Position numbers and translations under genes: made by a program
The notes under the pieces: generated by a model
What the model was told of the DNA's origin: nothing
Seen by the model: only the letters and a program-made list of their open reading frames with translations
The model's database searches: none
Shown here: in pieces, positions 17,084-26,174 of the stretch
How positions within the stretch are numbered: the first letter of the stretch is position 1
Layout: the number at the start of each line of letters is the position of its first letter
Assembly (NCBI GenBank): GCA_028710485.1
Contig: JAQTTZ010000013.1
Location: 1-62,834 of the forward strand
Source of the DNA: Bacteriovorax sp.
GTDB lineage: Bacteria; Bdellovibrionota; Bacteriovoracia; Bacteriovoracales; Bacteriovoracaceae
DNA length: 62,834 nucleotides
Direction: 5' to 3'

Positions 17084-18490
17084 ATGTTTCAACGATCACA
17101 CTTCGCCTTGTTCATAATCGCCACGGCCATTTCTAGTTGTGGGGGAAAAAAAGCAGCTCCAGTGACTGAACAAATAAGTAATCAATACGCGCTTGCGCCA
17201 TTTTCTGATGTGAATAACAAAAGCACATTGAATCTCGATTTATTAAAAACCCTGCCAAGAGTCCTGGACCTTAAAGACAATATGACCTCTGTTAAGGATC
17301 AAGATGAGCGTGGAACCTGTTCGTTTTTTTCTTCGATTGCTTTAGTTGAAGCAGCGATAAAAAAGAAAATGAAAGTCGAGGTAAACCTCTCGGAAGAGTA
17401 TATGAACAATGCCGTAAAATCTGGCGGCATCTCTGCTCATGATGAAGGATCATATCCGGAAAATAACTTAAACTACGTGAGCAAGAAAAAAGCTGGTTTT
17501 CTCCTGGAGCGCGACTGGCCTTATCAGCCGTCATGGTTTGGTCAAAAAACTCCATGCGCAGAAAACACAGCTGCCGATAAAAAAGCTTCGGAAAAATGTT
17601 TTGCCCACAACTCTCCACCTGAATCAGTGCTGGCAAAAAAAATAGCTACTGATAATTTTGATTTTTTATACTTGAAAGCAGATACCACTAACGAAATAAT
17701 CGAAGTTCTGGCGGAATATAAACTACCGATGACCATGACAGTACCTGTAAATGATCGTGGCTGGCCAAATGATGGCAACGTTCAATTTGACGAAGAAATG
17801 AGAGCTGAATGTATTAAAACTCCATCCATCTGTGGTTTCCATTCAATTGTAATAACCGGTTATGATCTGGATAAAAAAATTTTCTTTTTTAAAAATAGCT
17901 GGAGCAAAGCCTGGGGCCAACAAGGATATGGAACAATTCCTTTTGACGTTGTTGATAGACACGTAAAGCAGTCATCAGTTTTGGTTGAATTAAATGAAGA
18001 CATAGTCCTTCCTGCTGACTATCAAAATGATCCTATTCGCTTTAGCGATTTCGCAGTTACTTCAACAGAACTCGCAGACCATACAGTGGAAGTGAAAGCT
18101 CTAGGGAAATTTGAAGATATTGGTTTTCATGCACTCAGCACAACCTCTACTTTGATAAAAAGAAAACCGACCACTGCACTCAATGCAATTATAACTGATG
18201 ACAATAGTGAGGTCATTGAGCTCAACGAAAAAGAGCAAACAAAATACGATCGTAAAGTGGTTTCTAAATTTCATATTTTATGGCAAGACACAGAAGCCAA
18301 CAACTTAGTCTGGAGTCGTGAAGCGCCAGAAGTCATAACGATTGCTCCCGAGCTTATGCAGATACCAACTGTTCAAAGCTTAGAGTATGCGGACTGGCCT
18401 AACCTAATGATAAGAACCTCAGTCTATGTTTATACAGATGATTCAAAATATAAAATTTTAAAAAGAGTTTATCATCCGTTAGATTATTAA
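17084..18490 (+). CDS. Papain-like (C1) cysteine protease lipoprotein
   Basis: Start at the ATG 17084 with CGGAG upstream. The 468-residue product has a lipoprotein signal ending TAISSC (Cys19). The C1 peptidase core follows: oxyanion Gln and catalytic Cys in KDQDERGTCSFFS (Gln73, Cys79, six apart as in papain), the His in CGFHSIVITGYD, and the Asn in FFFKNSWSKAWGQQGYG. The C-terminal 130 residues are extra and unassigned. The protein is thus a surface or periplasm-facing protease anchored by lipid; in a predator it could degrade prey proteins, which is inference. Confidence 0.8.
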   Translation: MFQRSHFALFIIATAISSCGGKKAAPVTEQISNQYALAPFSDVNNKSTLNLDLLKTLPRVLDLKDNMTSVKDQDERGTCSFFSSIALVEAAIKKKMKVEVNLSEEYMNNAVKSGGISAHDEGSYPENNLNYVSKKKAGFLLERDWPYQPSWFGQKTPCAENTAADKKASEKCFAHNSPPESVLAKKIATDNFDFLYLKADTTNEIIEVLAEYKLPMTMTVPVNDRGWPNDGNVQFDEEMRAECIKTPSICGFHSIVITGYDLDKKIFFFKNSWSKAWGQQGYGTIPFDVVDRHVKQSSVLVELNEDIVLPADYQNDPIRFSDFAVTSTELADHTVEVKALGKFEDIGFHALSTTSTLIKRKPTTALNAIITDDNSEVIELNEKEQTKYDRKVVSKFHILWQDTEANNLVWSREAPEVITIAPELMQIPTVQSLEYADWPNLMIRTSVYVYTDDSKYKILKRVYHPLDY

Positions 18491-18513
18491 TGAATTGGAC
18501 TTGGTCAAAAAAC

Positions 18514-18993
18514 TTAGTGATCTAGCGGTTTGCCATCAAAATCGTGGTCAGAGTAAACAATTCGGTCGTGCATCTCGTGGTCGAACCCATGTATCTCGCT
18601 AATATTTTTCACGTTGCGAAAAATGGCATCGCACTTATAACAAATAGCAATTTGATTGAGCCGGCGGAATAAGAAAAAATCCACGGCATAAAGAACGATA
18701 AAGGTACTTAAATACCATTGCGGTCCCATCCCCTGCCAAAGCATAATAGTTGAGATAACGGCAGCAATCACAAAAAAAATGACACCGAGTTTGCGATTAA
18801 AATCTTTTTGTGAATAAAAATCTTTTCGAGCACATTCCGGACAGTTTTTCAAAACGCCTTCAACGTGATTTTGATCAAAATGTACAACTTGTTCATGCTG
18901 ACAAACTTCACACTTTACCTTGTCTGCTTCCAAAGAGGGATAAACGTTAATTCCTGAGCCACAATTTTTACAGGTAAAATGTGCTGTCATCAT
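18514..18993 (-). CDS. Zinc-ribbon membrane protein, unknown function
   Basis: The 159-residue protein starts with a zinc-ribbon-like CKNCGSG...CEVCQHEQ, a second CPEC, two membrane helices (about 70-110), and a third cysteine pair CYKC. Such proteins are common as hypothetical membrane zinc-binding proteins. Its start overlaps the stop of the upstream membrane protein gene (ATGA), so the two are translationally coupled. Confidence 0.6.
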   Translation of the reverse strand: MMTAHFTCKNCGSGINVYPSLEADKVKCEVCQHEQVVHFDQNHVEGVLKNCPECARKDFYSQKDFNRKLGVIFFVIAAVISTIMLWQGMGPQWYLSTFIVLYAVDFFLFRRLNQIAICYKCDAIFRNVKNISEIHGFDHEMHDRIVYSDHDFDGKPLDH

Positions 18994-19766
18994 ATATATA
19001 ATCCCAAATTAAAAAAAATATAAGTTGAAACCAGCTCGCCAATAAAAACAAAAAAAGTCATGGCATACAAGATGCCGGTTGAGCTTTGAATAGATCTCAT
19101 TGTTACGAGTTTCCAATTAAAAAGACTCATTCCTAAAATAACAATATAGCCAAATGACATCCTCATCGTCAGGAGTAACCAGTTAAAGGCGTATCCCGCT
19201 CCGAGATTTGTCTGCTGATCGAAAAAATCAAAATGCTTATATGTACTCATTAAGCTGAGCGTGATTTTGAGAGCTAAAATAATCCATAAAACAACTGCTG
19301 CAATCTTAAGTGGCTGTTCACTGAGTTTTGGTACAACTAAATACCAATGACCTAGCAGCATAGAATATAAAATAATTCCCAATAACAAAGCTGATGATAA
19401 TAGAAATAAAGCATTCAGCAGAACGGGAGAAAAAAGAGCAATATGATAGCCCAAGGCAAGTACGGTTACTGCGTATAATATCCACATAAACAAAGATTTA
19501 TCATCTTTGTGAAAAAGTGTTGTTGCAACTAAGGCCGAAAGAGAAATTAATTTTAAATAAAGAGGAAAATTAAAAAGAGAATCGCTAGATAAAAAACCGA
19601 TAATCAAAGACATCACTAAAGAACCAATAGAAACGTTGGTTAACAATTTGATAAAACCATTTCCAGTTAATCGAGAAGAGGCAATGGGAGAAAAAAGCGT
19701 TAGGGTCCACGCGACTGAAATAAGAAAAAATTCTGCAATTTTAAATATTGAAGTCATATTTGCCAT
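18990..19766 (-). CDS. Polytopic membrane protein, unknown function
   Basis: 258 residues with about seven or eight hydrophobic helices and almost no soluble part. No family recognised; the overall look is of a cytochrome-c-assembly- or DUF-type integral membrane protein, but no haem-binding motif (WWD) is seen. It overlaps the 3' end of the NUDIX gene by 13 bp and is coupled to the zinc-ribbon gene downstream, making a three-gene operon. Confidence 0.55.
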   Translation of the reverse strand: MANMTSIFKIAEFFLISVAWTLTLFSPIASSRLTGNGFIKLLTNVSIGSLVMSLIIGFLSSDSLFNFPLYLKLISLSALVATTLFHKDDKSLFMWILYAVTVLALGYHIALFSPVLLNALFLLSSALLLGIILYSMLLGHWYLVVPKLSEQPLKIAAVVLWIILALKITLSLMSTYKHFDFFDQQTNLGAGYAFNWLLLTMRMSFGYIVILGMSLFNWKLVTMRSIQSSTGILYAMTFFVFIGELVSTYIFFNLGLYI

Positions 19767-20218
19767 AAAGAGCCAATCATTCCTGCATTATAATGAGACT
19801 GTAGATATACCGCTAAATCATCGAGAATGACATGATTAATAGGGGGAATTTTCCCTTCAAATGGAGTCGACTTCTGTTCATAGGTTATTTCCAACCATTG
19901 CCCTTTTTCATGCGGCAATTGGTCGAAATTCGATAAAAAAACAAATAAACAAATATTCTTCGTTTCATGACTGTAATCTTGATATTTAAATAAAACTACA
20001 GGGGAGTCTATTGGAATAACAACCCCAACCTCTTCCAAAACTTCGCGTCTGGCAGCACTTTCAGGTGTTTCACCATCTTCAATCTTTCCACCGGGAAATT
20101 CCAAGAGTCCAAACAAGGGGCCCTCTTCAAGCCGCACCTGAACCCATACCTTGAAGCTATTGGCGTTTATTTCCTTTAAAAAAAGAGCTACAGAAACAAT
20201 GATGTTTTTTTTCGTCAT
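19754..20218 (-). CDS. NUDIX hydrolase, MutT-like
   Basis: Start at 20218 (MTKKNIIVSVALFLK), the first ATG; earlier TTG/GTG codons would run into the divergent gene. The 154-residue protein has a complete Nudix box from Gly44 to Val66 (GKIEDGE...RREVLEEVGV) matching GX5EX7REUXEEXGU. The N-terminal VSVALF strand and substrate region EGPLFGLLEFPGG are typical of MutT-type 8-oxo-dGTP pyrophosphatases, which sanitise the nucleotide pool. Substrate not proven. Confidence 0.82.
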   Translation of the reverse strand: MTKKNIIVSVALFLKEINANSFKVWVQVRLEEGPLFGLLEFPGGKIEDGETPESAARREVLEEVGVVIPIDSPVVLFKYQDYSHETKNICLFVFLSNFDQLPHEKGQWLEITYEQKSTPFEGKIPPINHVILDDLAVYLQSHYNAGMIGSLWQI

Positions 20219-20241
20219 ATAATTTGATACTAACACGCTCA

Positions 20242-21234
20242 ATGAATAATTTCGATGTGTTTCCTAAAAAATCACTGCTGTTTGCTCCGATGGAAGGCAT
20301 CACCGATGAACCTTATCGAATCGCAATGCTAAAAACTTTTCCTGAATGGGATCAGTTTTTTACTGATTTTTTACGTGTGCCTACTGTCGGAAAAATAAAT
20401 GAAAAAATGATCATGGAGCACTACGGCCCAAGAATTTACGCCAATGAATCTTGGCGGAAGAAAAATTCATTTCAAATTCTCACGACTCCTCGTGCTCAAA
20501 CACTTTTGGTCACAGAAATCCTGGAATCGATGAAGATGCATCATCTTGATCTTAATCTTGGATGCCCTTCAAAAAAAGTAAACTCACATCTTGGTGGAGC
20601 GTATTTACTCTCTGATCACAAGGCCCTCCGAACTGTACTTCAAACAATCAGAAATAATTTCACAGGGCGTTTTACTGTTAAAATGAGAATCGGCTATCGA
20701 GATGATATTAATTTTTCAGATACCCTGAAATTGATTCAAGATGAGGGCGTTGAGGCCATCACTCTTCACGCCCGCACTCGTGATCAACTCTACAAGGGAG
20801 TGGCGGATTGGAATTATATTGCCAAGGCGGTAAGCGAAGTAAAAATTCCTTTAATCGGCAACGGTGATATTTGGATCGTTGAAGATATCGAGAAAATATT
20901 TCAGGAAACAAAATGCCACTCTGTTATGTTTGGAAGAAGTGCCCTGAAAACTCCGTGGCTAGCAAAGCTCTATAAAGAATATATAGACGAAGGCGGTCAT
21001 ATTGATGAAACCTTTCTTTTATTTGAGCGCAAAAAATATCTCGATCAGTATTTTGATGCCCTTTTAGTTGAATACCGTGAAATTGGCTGGGCCGATAATT
21101 TAATTCTTAAAAGATTCAAATCTTTTTCCAGGAATCTATTTGATGATTATGAGAATTTTGAAACTATTCGTGGAAATTTTCTGCGCTCGGAATCGCTGGC
21201 GGAATTTCAGAATCGCCTGGCTGTTTTGAAGTAG
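20242..21234 (+). CDS. dus: tRNA-dihydrouridine synthase family protein
   Basis: Start at ATG 20242. The 330-residue flavoprotein has APMEGITD at the FMN-binding first strand, the catalytic Cys108 in LNLGCPSKKVN, the THHAR-type stretch ITLHARTRDQLYKG, and IGNGDIW plus VMFGRSAL for the FMN phosphate. It reduces uridine in the tRNA D-loop using NADPH. The subgroup (DusA/B/C) cannot be decided by eye; the CPSKKV sequence resembles DusC-like enzymes. Its last 71 bp overlap a convergent gene. Confidence 0.85.
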   Translation: MNNFDVFPKKSLLFAPMEGITDEPYRIAMLKTFPEWDQFFTDFLRVPTVGKINEKMIMEHYGPRIYANESWRKKNSFQILTTPRAQTLLVTEILESMKMHHLDLNLGCPSKKVNSHLGGAYLLSDHKALRTVLQTIRNNFTGRFTVKMRIGYRDDINFSDTLKLIQDEGVEAITLHARTRDQLYKGVADWNYIAKAVSEVKIPLIGNGDIWIVEDIEKIFQETKCHSVMFGRSALKTPWLAKLYKEYIDEGGHIDETFLLFERKKYLDQYFDALLVEYREIGWADNLILKRFKSFSRNLFDDYENFETIRGNFLRSESLAEFQNRLAVLK

Positions 21235-21661
21235 ATTTTGAAAGAGATTTTTTAGATAATAAATAATGAGTAGCCTCAAAACACACCGACCCCAAGAGAG
21301 TGAAGAGAATATTTCCACTTCCGCCTACCACCAGTAAAATCGCCGTGAATAACAATGGTGAAATAGCGCGAATAATCGAAGGTCCAAAAGGAACTTTCTT
21401 AATTTTGATAAAAAGTTGCAGGTAATAATTTGTTCTCACCACGACATTGATAAAAGAGAAACGCTGCTTTTTCGTGAGCATTTTTTCTTTAAGACCTGGA
21501 GTGAGAAGGGTAAAATGCCAAACATAAGACGTCATAAAAAAGAGTGCATTTATCCATTCAAGATTAAAAATTGAAAAGATCGACCAACAAATAAAAAAAC
21601 TGATCATCGAGATTAAATAATACCGGGCAAGTATTGATAAGCTCCCCCAAATATTTTTCAC
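21164..21661 (-). CDS. Membrane protein, unknown function
   Basis: 165 residues with about four hydrophobic helices (about 10-30, 35-50, 95-115, 115-130) and a short hydrophilic tail rich in Ser/Lys/Pro. No family recognised. Start overlaps the upstream SDR gene stop (4 bp), indicating an operon. The 3' end overlaps the convergent dus gene by 71 bp, which is unusual and suggests either a real antisense overlap or an extended tail. Confidence 0.5.
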   Translation of the reverse strand: MKNIWGSLSILARYYLISMISFFICWSIFSIFNLEWINALFFMTSYVWHFTLLTPGLKEKMLTKKQRFSFINVVVRTNYYLQLFIKIKKVPFGPSIIRAISPLLFTAILLVVGGSGNILFTLLGSVCFEATHYLLSKKSLSKSTSKQPGDSEIPPAIPSAENFHE

Positions 21662-22344
21662 TTAAGAACTCCCCTTTTATGCAGGAAAACCAGCTCGGGA
21701 AATTGCATATGAGAAGGGCTGTTTGCTACCATTTGAAAAACGTGCATAAAATCACTCATTGACATCATTTGATCACGTGGAAGATCTTCTTCGCTCTCAT
21801 CCCAAATCGGTGTAAGGATCGCTCCTGGCATCAGGGTTGAAAAGCGGACATTTAAATGTTCCCACTCCTCCCGAAGAGACTCAATCATTCCGTTGAGAGC
21901 AAATTTTGAAGCACTATAAGCTGAAATATTGGCCAGTCCTTTTTTAGAAGCAATAGAGGAAACCGTTATAATATGGGTTTCGTCTTCTACTAAAAAGTCA
22001 CTTGCATGTTTTAAAATATGAAATGCACCGACAACATTTGTTGAAAAGTGATCACTGAACTCTTTGGTCGATGTTTCGACTAAAGGAGACATTTCAAAAA
22101 TTCCAGCATTCAAAATAATCAAGTGAAGTGCATCTGTGTGACCTGCGACTAGTTCATACATTTCTTCTACGGCACCTTCTTCACGAATGTCGCAGAGGAT
22201 ATCAATAAAGTTAGGGTGGTCTAGAATGGTTCCACGGCGGCTTATGCCGATAACAGTAAGCCCTTCTTCCAATAAGAATTGGGCCATTTCATATCCGAGA
22301 CCCGATGAGGTCCCGGTGATTAATGCGTATTCGTTACTTCGCAA
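21658..22344 (-). CDS. Short-chain dehydrogenase/reductase
   Basis: A 228-residue classical SDR: cofactor loop TGTSSGLG (10-17), NAG (79-81), catalytic Ser130 in ITVSS, Tyr143 and Lys147 in YSASK. The Arg-rich ISRRG after strand two suggests NADP(H). Starts with a TTG that lies inside the last codons of rny, so translation is probably coupled to it. Substrate unknown. Confidence 0.8.
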   Translation of the reverse strand: MRSNEYALITGTSSGLGYEMAQFLLEEGLTVIGISRRGTILDHPNFIDILCDIREEGAVEEMYELVAGHTDALHLIILNAGIFEMSPLVETSTKEFSDHFSTNVVGAFHILKHASDFLVEDETHIITVSSIASKKGLANISAYSASKFALNGMIESLREEWEHLNVRFSTLMPGAILTPIWDESEEDLPRDQMMSMSDFMHVFQMVANSPSHMQFPELVFLHKRGVLK

Positions 22345-23893
22345 TCCCTACTGCCTTTGTTTCTCTAAGAACTGTAATTTTAATAGTTCCTGGATATGAC
22401 ATTTCTTCTTCGATCTTTTTAGCGATATCGCGAGAAAGCAATACGGTCTCTTCATCACTTACACGATCGTTTTCTACGAAGACTCTAACTTCACGTCCAC
22501 CTGAAATGGCGTAAGATTTAGAGACACCTTCAAATGAATTTACGATTTCTTCGATGTCAGTTAAGCGAGATACATATGATTCCATCATGGCCTTGCGGGC
22601 CCCTGGACGAGCTCCTGAAAGCGCATCGGCAGCTGCTACTAAGTGAGCTAAAACTGATTCTGGTTTTTCGTCATCATGGTGAGCTCTGATGGCATGAACG
22701 ATATCTGGTGACTCTCCGTATTTTTTAGCAAAGTCAGCGCCGACAACAGCGTGTGAACCTTCGGCAGAAGCATCAATAACTTTTCCGATATCATGTAAAA
22801 GACCAGCACGACGAGCCTGTTTAACATTGAGACCAAGTTCAGCGGCCATCGCACCACAAATAAATGCAGCTTCAATTGCATGCTGGTATTGGTTTTGAGT
22901 GTATGAAGTTCTCCACTGAAGAGCACCGATCAATTTTAGGATTTCCGGATGGATTCCGTGAACTCCAATTTCCATCTGGGCTTTTTCACCAAGATCGCGA
23001 AGTTGGCGCTCCATTTCTGCTTTTGATTTATCATGAAATTCTTCAATCTTAGCTGGGTGAATACGTCCATCAGCGATAAGTTTTTGAATAACCATTCTTG
23101 CAATTTCTTTTCTTACGACGTTAAAAGAAGAGATAACAACAACTTCTGGAGTATCATCGATAATTAAATCAACACCACAAATTTGCTCGAAAGCTCTAAT
23201 GTTTCTTCCTTCGCGGCCAATCAAGCGGCCTTTAACGTCATCACTTGGAAGTTCAACTGAGCCGATTGTTTTTTCGCCAACGTATTCACCTGCAAATCTT
23301 TGGATGGCAATTCCCACGATTCTTTTTGATTTAGCTTCTGCTTCTTCTTTTGTTTCTTCTTCAAGGCGTCTTAAAATTTTTCCGAAATCAACTCTAGCTT
23401 CTTCTTCCATTGCACGAGTCAATTCAACCTTGGCTTCTTCTTTTGTCATCTGGGCAACTTGAGCTAATTTATCATTAAACTCAGTTTGCTTATTTTTCAT
23501 GCGAAGGGATTCTTCTTCATGAAGTTTTTTTGCGACTTCAAATTCGATTTCTTTTTCTTTTAGAGTTTTGAGTTCTTTTTCGTGATCCTCATTCTTGCGA
23601 TCGAGGATAGCTTCTTTTTTTGCTATTTCACGCTCTTGATTTTTTACTTCGTTCGTTCTGTTGGCGATTTCGCGGTCGAGTTTTTCTTTTTCTTCGCGAG
23701 AAATTTCTTTAGCCTCTTGGCGAGATTTGTATTTTATTTCGTCGGCGTACTTTTTAGCTTTTTCGACAATATCATTGCCCTTAATTTCTTTTTCTTTTAT
23801 ATCTTTTTGTACTTGGGCATTCTTCACCATATAACCGGCGATCACACCGACGATGGCAAAGAGAACGGCGGCCAAGATTACTGCTATATTCAT
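22334..23893 (-). CDS. rny: Ribonuclease Y
   Basis: 519 residues: an N-terminal membrane helix (about 3-22), a long charged coiled coil (about 25-190), a KH domain with GRLIGREGRNIRAFE (about 225-240), and an HD domain with AGLLHDIGKVID (about 355-370) whose His-Asp pair binds the metal. This order defines RNase Y, a membrane-anchored endonuclease that starts mRNA decay. Full length. The 3' end overlaps the SDR gene by 11 bp. Confidence 0.95.
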   Translation of the reverse strand: MNIAVILAAVLFAIVGVIAGYMVKNAQVQKDIKEKEIKGNDIVEKAKKYADEIKYKSRQEAKEISREEKEKLDREIANRTNEVKNQEREIAKKEAILDRKNEDHEKELKTLKEKEIEFEVAKKLHEEESLRMKNKQTEFNDKLAQVAQMTKEEAKVELTRAMEEEARVDFGKILRRLEEETKEEAEAKSKRIVGIAIQRFAGEYVGEKTIGSVELPSDDVKGRLIGREGRNIRAFEQICGVDLIIDDTPEVVVISSFNVVRKEIARMVIQKLIADGRIHPAKIEEFHDKSKAEMERQLRDLGEKAQMEIGVHGIHPEILKLIGALQWRTSYTQNQYQHAIEAAFICGAMAAELGLNVKQARRAGLLHDIGKVIDASAEGSHAVVGADFAKKYGESPDIVHAIRAHHDDEKPESVLAHLVAAADALSGARPGARKAMMESYVSRLTDIEEIVNSFEGVSKSYAISGGREVRVFVENDRVSDEETVLLSRDIAKKIEEEMSYPGTIKITVLRETKAVGIAK

Positions 23894-23954
23894 ACGAGCT
23901 CCTCTTTTAATTTTTCAATTTTTTAATTTTTCAACTTTCTAAAATTCTTATTTA

Positions 23955-24527
23955 TTACTTTGCACGCTTGCAATTTATTATTTTTTCATCAGTTATAATA
24001 TAATCTAGAGTCACATCGTGTTTTTCAGTAGGTACAGAATCTTCTAGTTGCTCTGAAAAACAAATTCCTATTTTAATTCCATGATATTGACTTAAGTACT
24101 TATCGTAGAATCCTTTCCCTCTACCAAGGCGTTCGCCTCTTTCTGTAAAAACTAATCCAGGGATTAAAATCACTCCTGGGATAACTTCGGGAGATTCGAG
24201 TGGCGGTCCTAAGATCTCAAAACCAAAATCTTTCTTGATAACTAAGTCGCTCATTCGCGCCATTCTATAAGTCATCACATTATTATCCGTTCCCTTGGCA
24301 GGGTACGCCGTTAGCTTTTCTATTTCTTCAGAAAATCCGAGATACCAAAGGGGTTCCTTTGCAATCGGAGCAAAAACACCAATGCTTATTTTGTCTTGAA
24401 TAACTTTGAGCGAGCTGTTTAGAAAAGCTAAGTTCTTCGAGATTAAAGTACTCTTCTCAGTGAAACTGTTTTCATCGATCAATGAAAGCTTTGCCTTCAT
24501 TAGTTTTCGAAGAACTTCTTTCGTCAT
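23955..24527 (-). CDS. 5-formyltetrahydrofolate cyclo-ligase
   Basis: 190 residues of the 5-FCL/MTHFS family: VFTERGERLGRGKGFYDKYL is the family signature that binds ATP phosphate, and the early KEVLRKLMKAKL plus the folate-binding IGVFAPIAKEP are also typical. It converts 5-formyl-THF to 5,10-methenyl-THF. Five bases separate it from zapA, the same neighbours as E. coli zapA-ssrS-ygfA but without room for 6S RNA between them. Confidence 0.88.
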   Translation of the reverse strand: MTKEVLRKLMKAKLSLIDENSFTEKSTLISKNLAFLNSSLKVIQDKISIGVFAPIAKEPLWYLGFSEEIEKLTAYPAKGTDNNVMTYRMARMSDLVIKKDFGFEILGPPLESPEVIPGVILIPGLVFTERGERLGRGKGFYDKYLSQYHGIKIGICFSEQLEDSVPTEKHDVTLDYIITDEKIINCKRAK

Positions 24528-24532
24528 CACTT

Positions 24533-24853
24533 TCAGCGAGTCGTGGGAGAGACTTCTTCGATGTATTGAAGGGCGTCAGCAGCAGTCGTGCGCAGTAGCC
24601 TAATATTTTCGCGATACTCTTTTTCTAAGGCTAATTTTTCACCCGCAAACTTCAGCGCTAATAAAACAGCGATTTGAGGCTGGCTCAACTGAGGTGATTG
24701 ATTAATTATTTTTAGAGCTTCGGATTGAACAAACCCGACGATATCACTAGGACCAATGCCTGCAAGCTTTTCATCTCTTTTAAGCTTGAGTTTTTGGCCT
24801 AATACTTCAAAAGTAGCTTCATCTAAAATTCTGTCTTCTCTTACGTTATTCAT
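24533..24853 (-). CDS. zapA: Cell division protein ZapA
   Basis: Start taken at ATG 24853 (MNNVREDRILDEATFEVLGQ); a TTG at 24889 is an alternative. The 106-residue product has the short N-terminal strand region TFEVLGQKLKLK and a long C-terminal coiled coil (KFAGEKLALEKEYRENI), as in ZapA, which bundles FtsZ filaments at the division ring. The position next to 5-FCL supports the call. Confidence 0.75.
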   Translation of the reverse strand: MNNVREDRILDEATFEVLGQKLKLKRDEKLAGIGPSDIVGFVQSEALKIINQSPQLSQPQIAVLLALKFAGEKLALEKEYRENIRLLRTTAADALQYIEEVSPTTR

Positions 24854-24917
24854 TGAATTTAGAGTAAACGATAGAGAAATTTTCGTCAAATAAAATGCCT
24901 TGCACTACAGATTGATC

Positions 24918-26066
24918 TTATATTCCCAATAAGGCTTTTAAGTAGTCATCTATCCGGAAAACATCTAAATCTTCGGCTGTTTCCCCTACTCCGATATAGG
25001 CAATAGGAATTTTGAGCTGCTCGACGATCGAAACAGCACTGCCGGCCTTTGAAGATCCATCACATTTAGTAAAAATAAGCCCAGTTAGATCAAGCGCCTT
25101 GTGAAACTCCTCAGCTTGGCGAAGAGCATTTTGACCGGTGATTGCGTCAATCACCAATAGAATTTGATGAGGAGCACTGGGGTCGAGTTTTTTCAAAACA
25201 TTTTTACTTTTCACCAATTCATCCATCAGATTTTCTTTAGTGTGTAATCGCCCTGCTGTGTCGAGAATGCAATAATCGGCATTTTGATTAATTGCCGCTT
25301 GAAGAGCATCGTAGCCCACGCCTGAAGGATTACTTCCTTCTTTGGCGCGAATCATGGTTGCACCTGCACGGTCGCACCAAACTTGCAATTGATCCACGGC
25401 CGCTGCTCTAAAAGTGTCACATGCTCCGACAACGACATTAGCGCCTTGTGCACGAAGTTTGGTGGCGAGTTTTCCAATCGTGGTAGTTTTACCAGCGCCA
25501 TTAACTCCTACCACCATAATGACTTTTGTGAGCTTTTTGTCCGATGGATTGAATTGATAAAGACCATGGTCTACTTTGCTTTGGATCGGCTCCATCTTTG
25601 CTTTTAAAAAATCAAAAAGAAAATTTTTGAAAGACTCTTCTGACAAATTTCCTTCTTTAGCCTTTTTATGAACTTCAACCATCAATTCTGCAACCGTGGC
25701 TGTGCCGATATCTGCTCCATAAAGAAGCTCTTCCAAGGACTCAATTTTGTCCTCATCTAATATACTTAACCCACCTGAAAATAGAGTTGAAAGTTTTCCC
25801 CATACTTCCTGGCGTGAGCGAGAAAGACCTTTTTTTAGCCTATCGGTAAAACTGATAACAGTTACCGGAGGGACGGCCAGAGGGATTGGCGGTGAAACAG
25901 GCTCTTGGGGAATTTCTGGCCTAATTTGGATTATTGGAGCAGGTCCTGCTTTTTTGACTTCGAGCTTAGCTCTTTTCTTAAACTTAAGAGCCTTTGCCTT
26001 ATGTCTGAGAAGAAAAAGAGCAATTCCAATAACAACTATGGCGATAAAAATAAATTCAATATTCAC
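24918..26066 (-). CDS. ftsY: Signal recognition particle receptor FtsY, with N-terminal membrane helix
   Basis: 382 residues. The NG GTPase domain (about 75-382) has G1 GVNGAGKTT (187-195), DTFRAAAVDQL, G3 DTAGR and G4 TKCDG, and the closing GVGETAEDLDVF. The acidic A domain usual in FtsY is replaced by a single membrane-spanning helix (about residues 4-20), a basic stretch and a Pro-rich linker. Thus this receptor is probably membrane-anchored rather than peripheral. It docks SRP-ribosome complexes at the SecYEG translocon. Confidence 0.92.
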   Translation of the reverse strand: MNIEFIFIAIVVIGIALFLLRHKAKALKFKKRAKLEVKKAGPAPIIQIRPEIPQEPVSPPIPLAVPPVTVISFTDRLKKGLSRSRQEVWGKLSTLFSGGLSILDEDKIESLEELLYGADIGTATVAELMVEVHKKAKEGNLSEESFKNFLFDFLKAKMEPIQSKVDHGLYQFNPSDKKLTKVIMVVGVNGAGKTTTIGKLATKLRAQGANVVVGACDTFRAAAVDQLQVWCDRAGATMIRAKEGSNPSGVGYDALQAAINQNADYCILDTAGRLHTKENLMDELVKSKNVLKKLDPSAPHQILLVIDAITGQNALRQAEEFHKALDLTGLIFTKCDGSSKAGSAVSIVEQLKIPIAYIGVGETAEDLDVFRIDDYLKALLGI

Positions 26067-26174
26067 GAAACCCTCTTGTGAAATTCTGCGAGCTAAAGGC
26101 AGGCATCAAGATAAGTCAAAATGCAGGATTTTTCAACTTGCAGAGGTTGATATTGATAAGATAAAGTGCGCTTT

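Noticed and set aside
24528-24532. 6S RNA between zapA and 5-FCL
   Set aside because: Only five bases are available.
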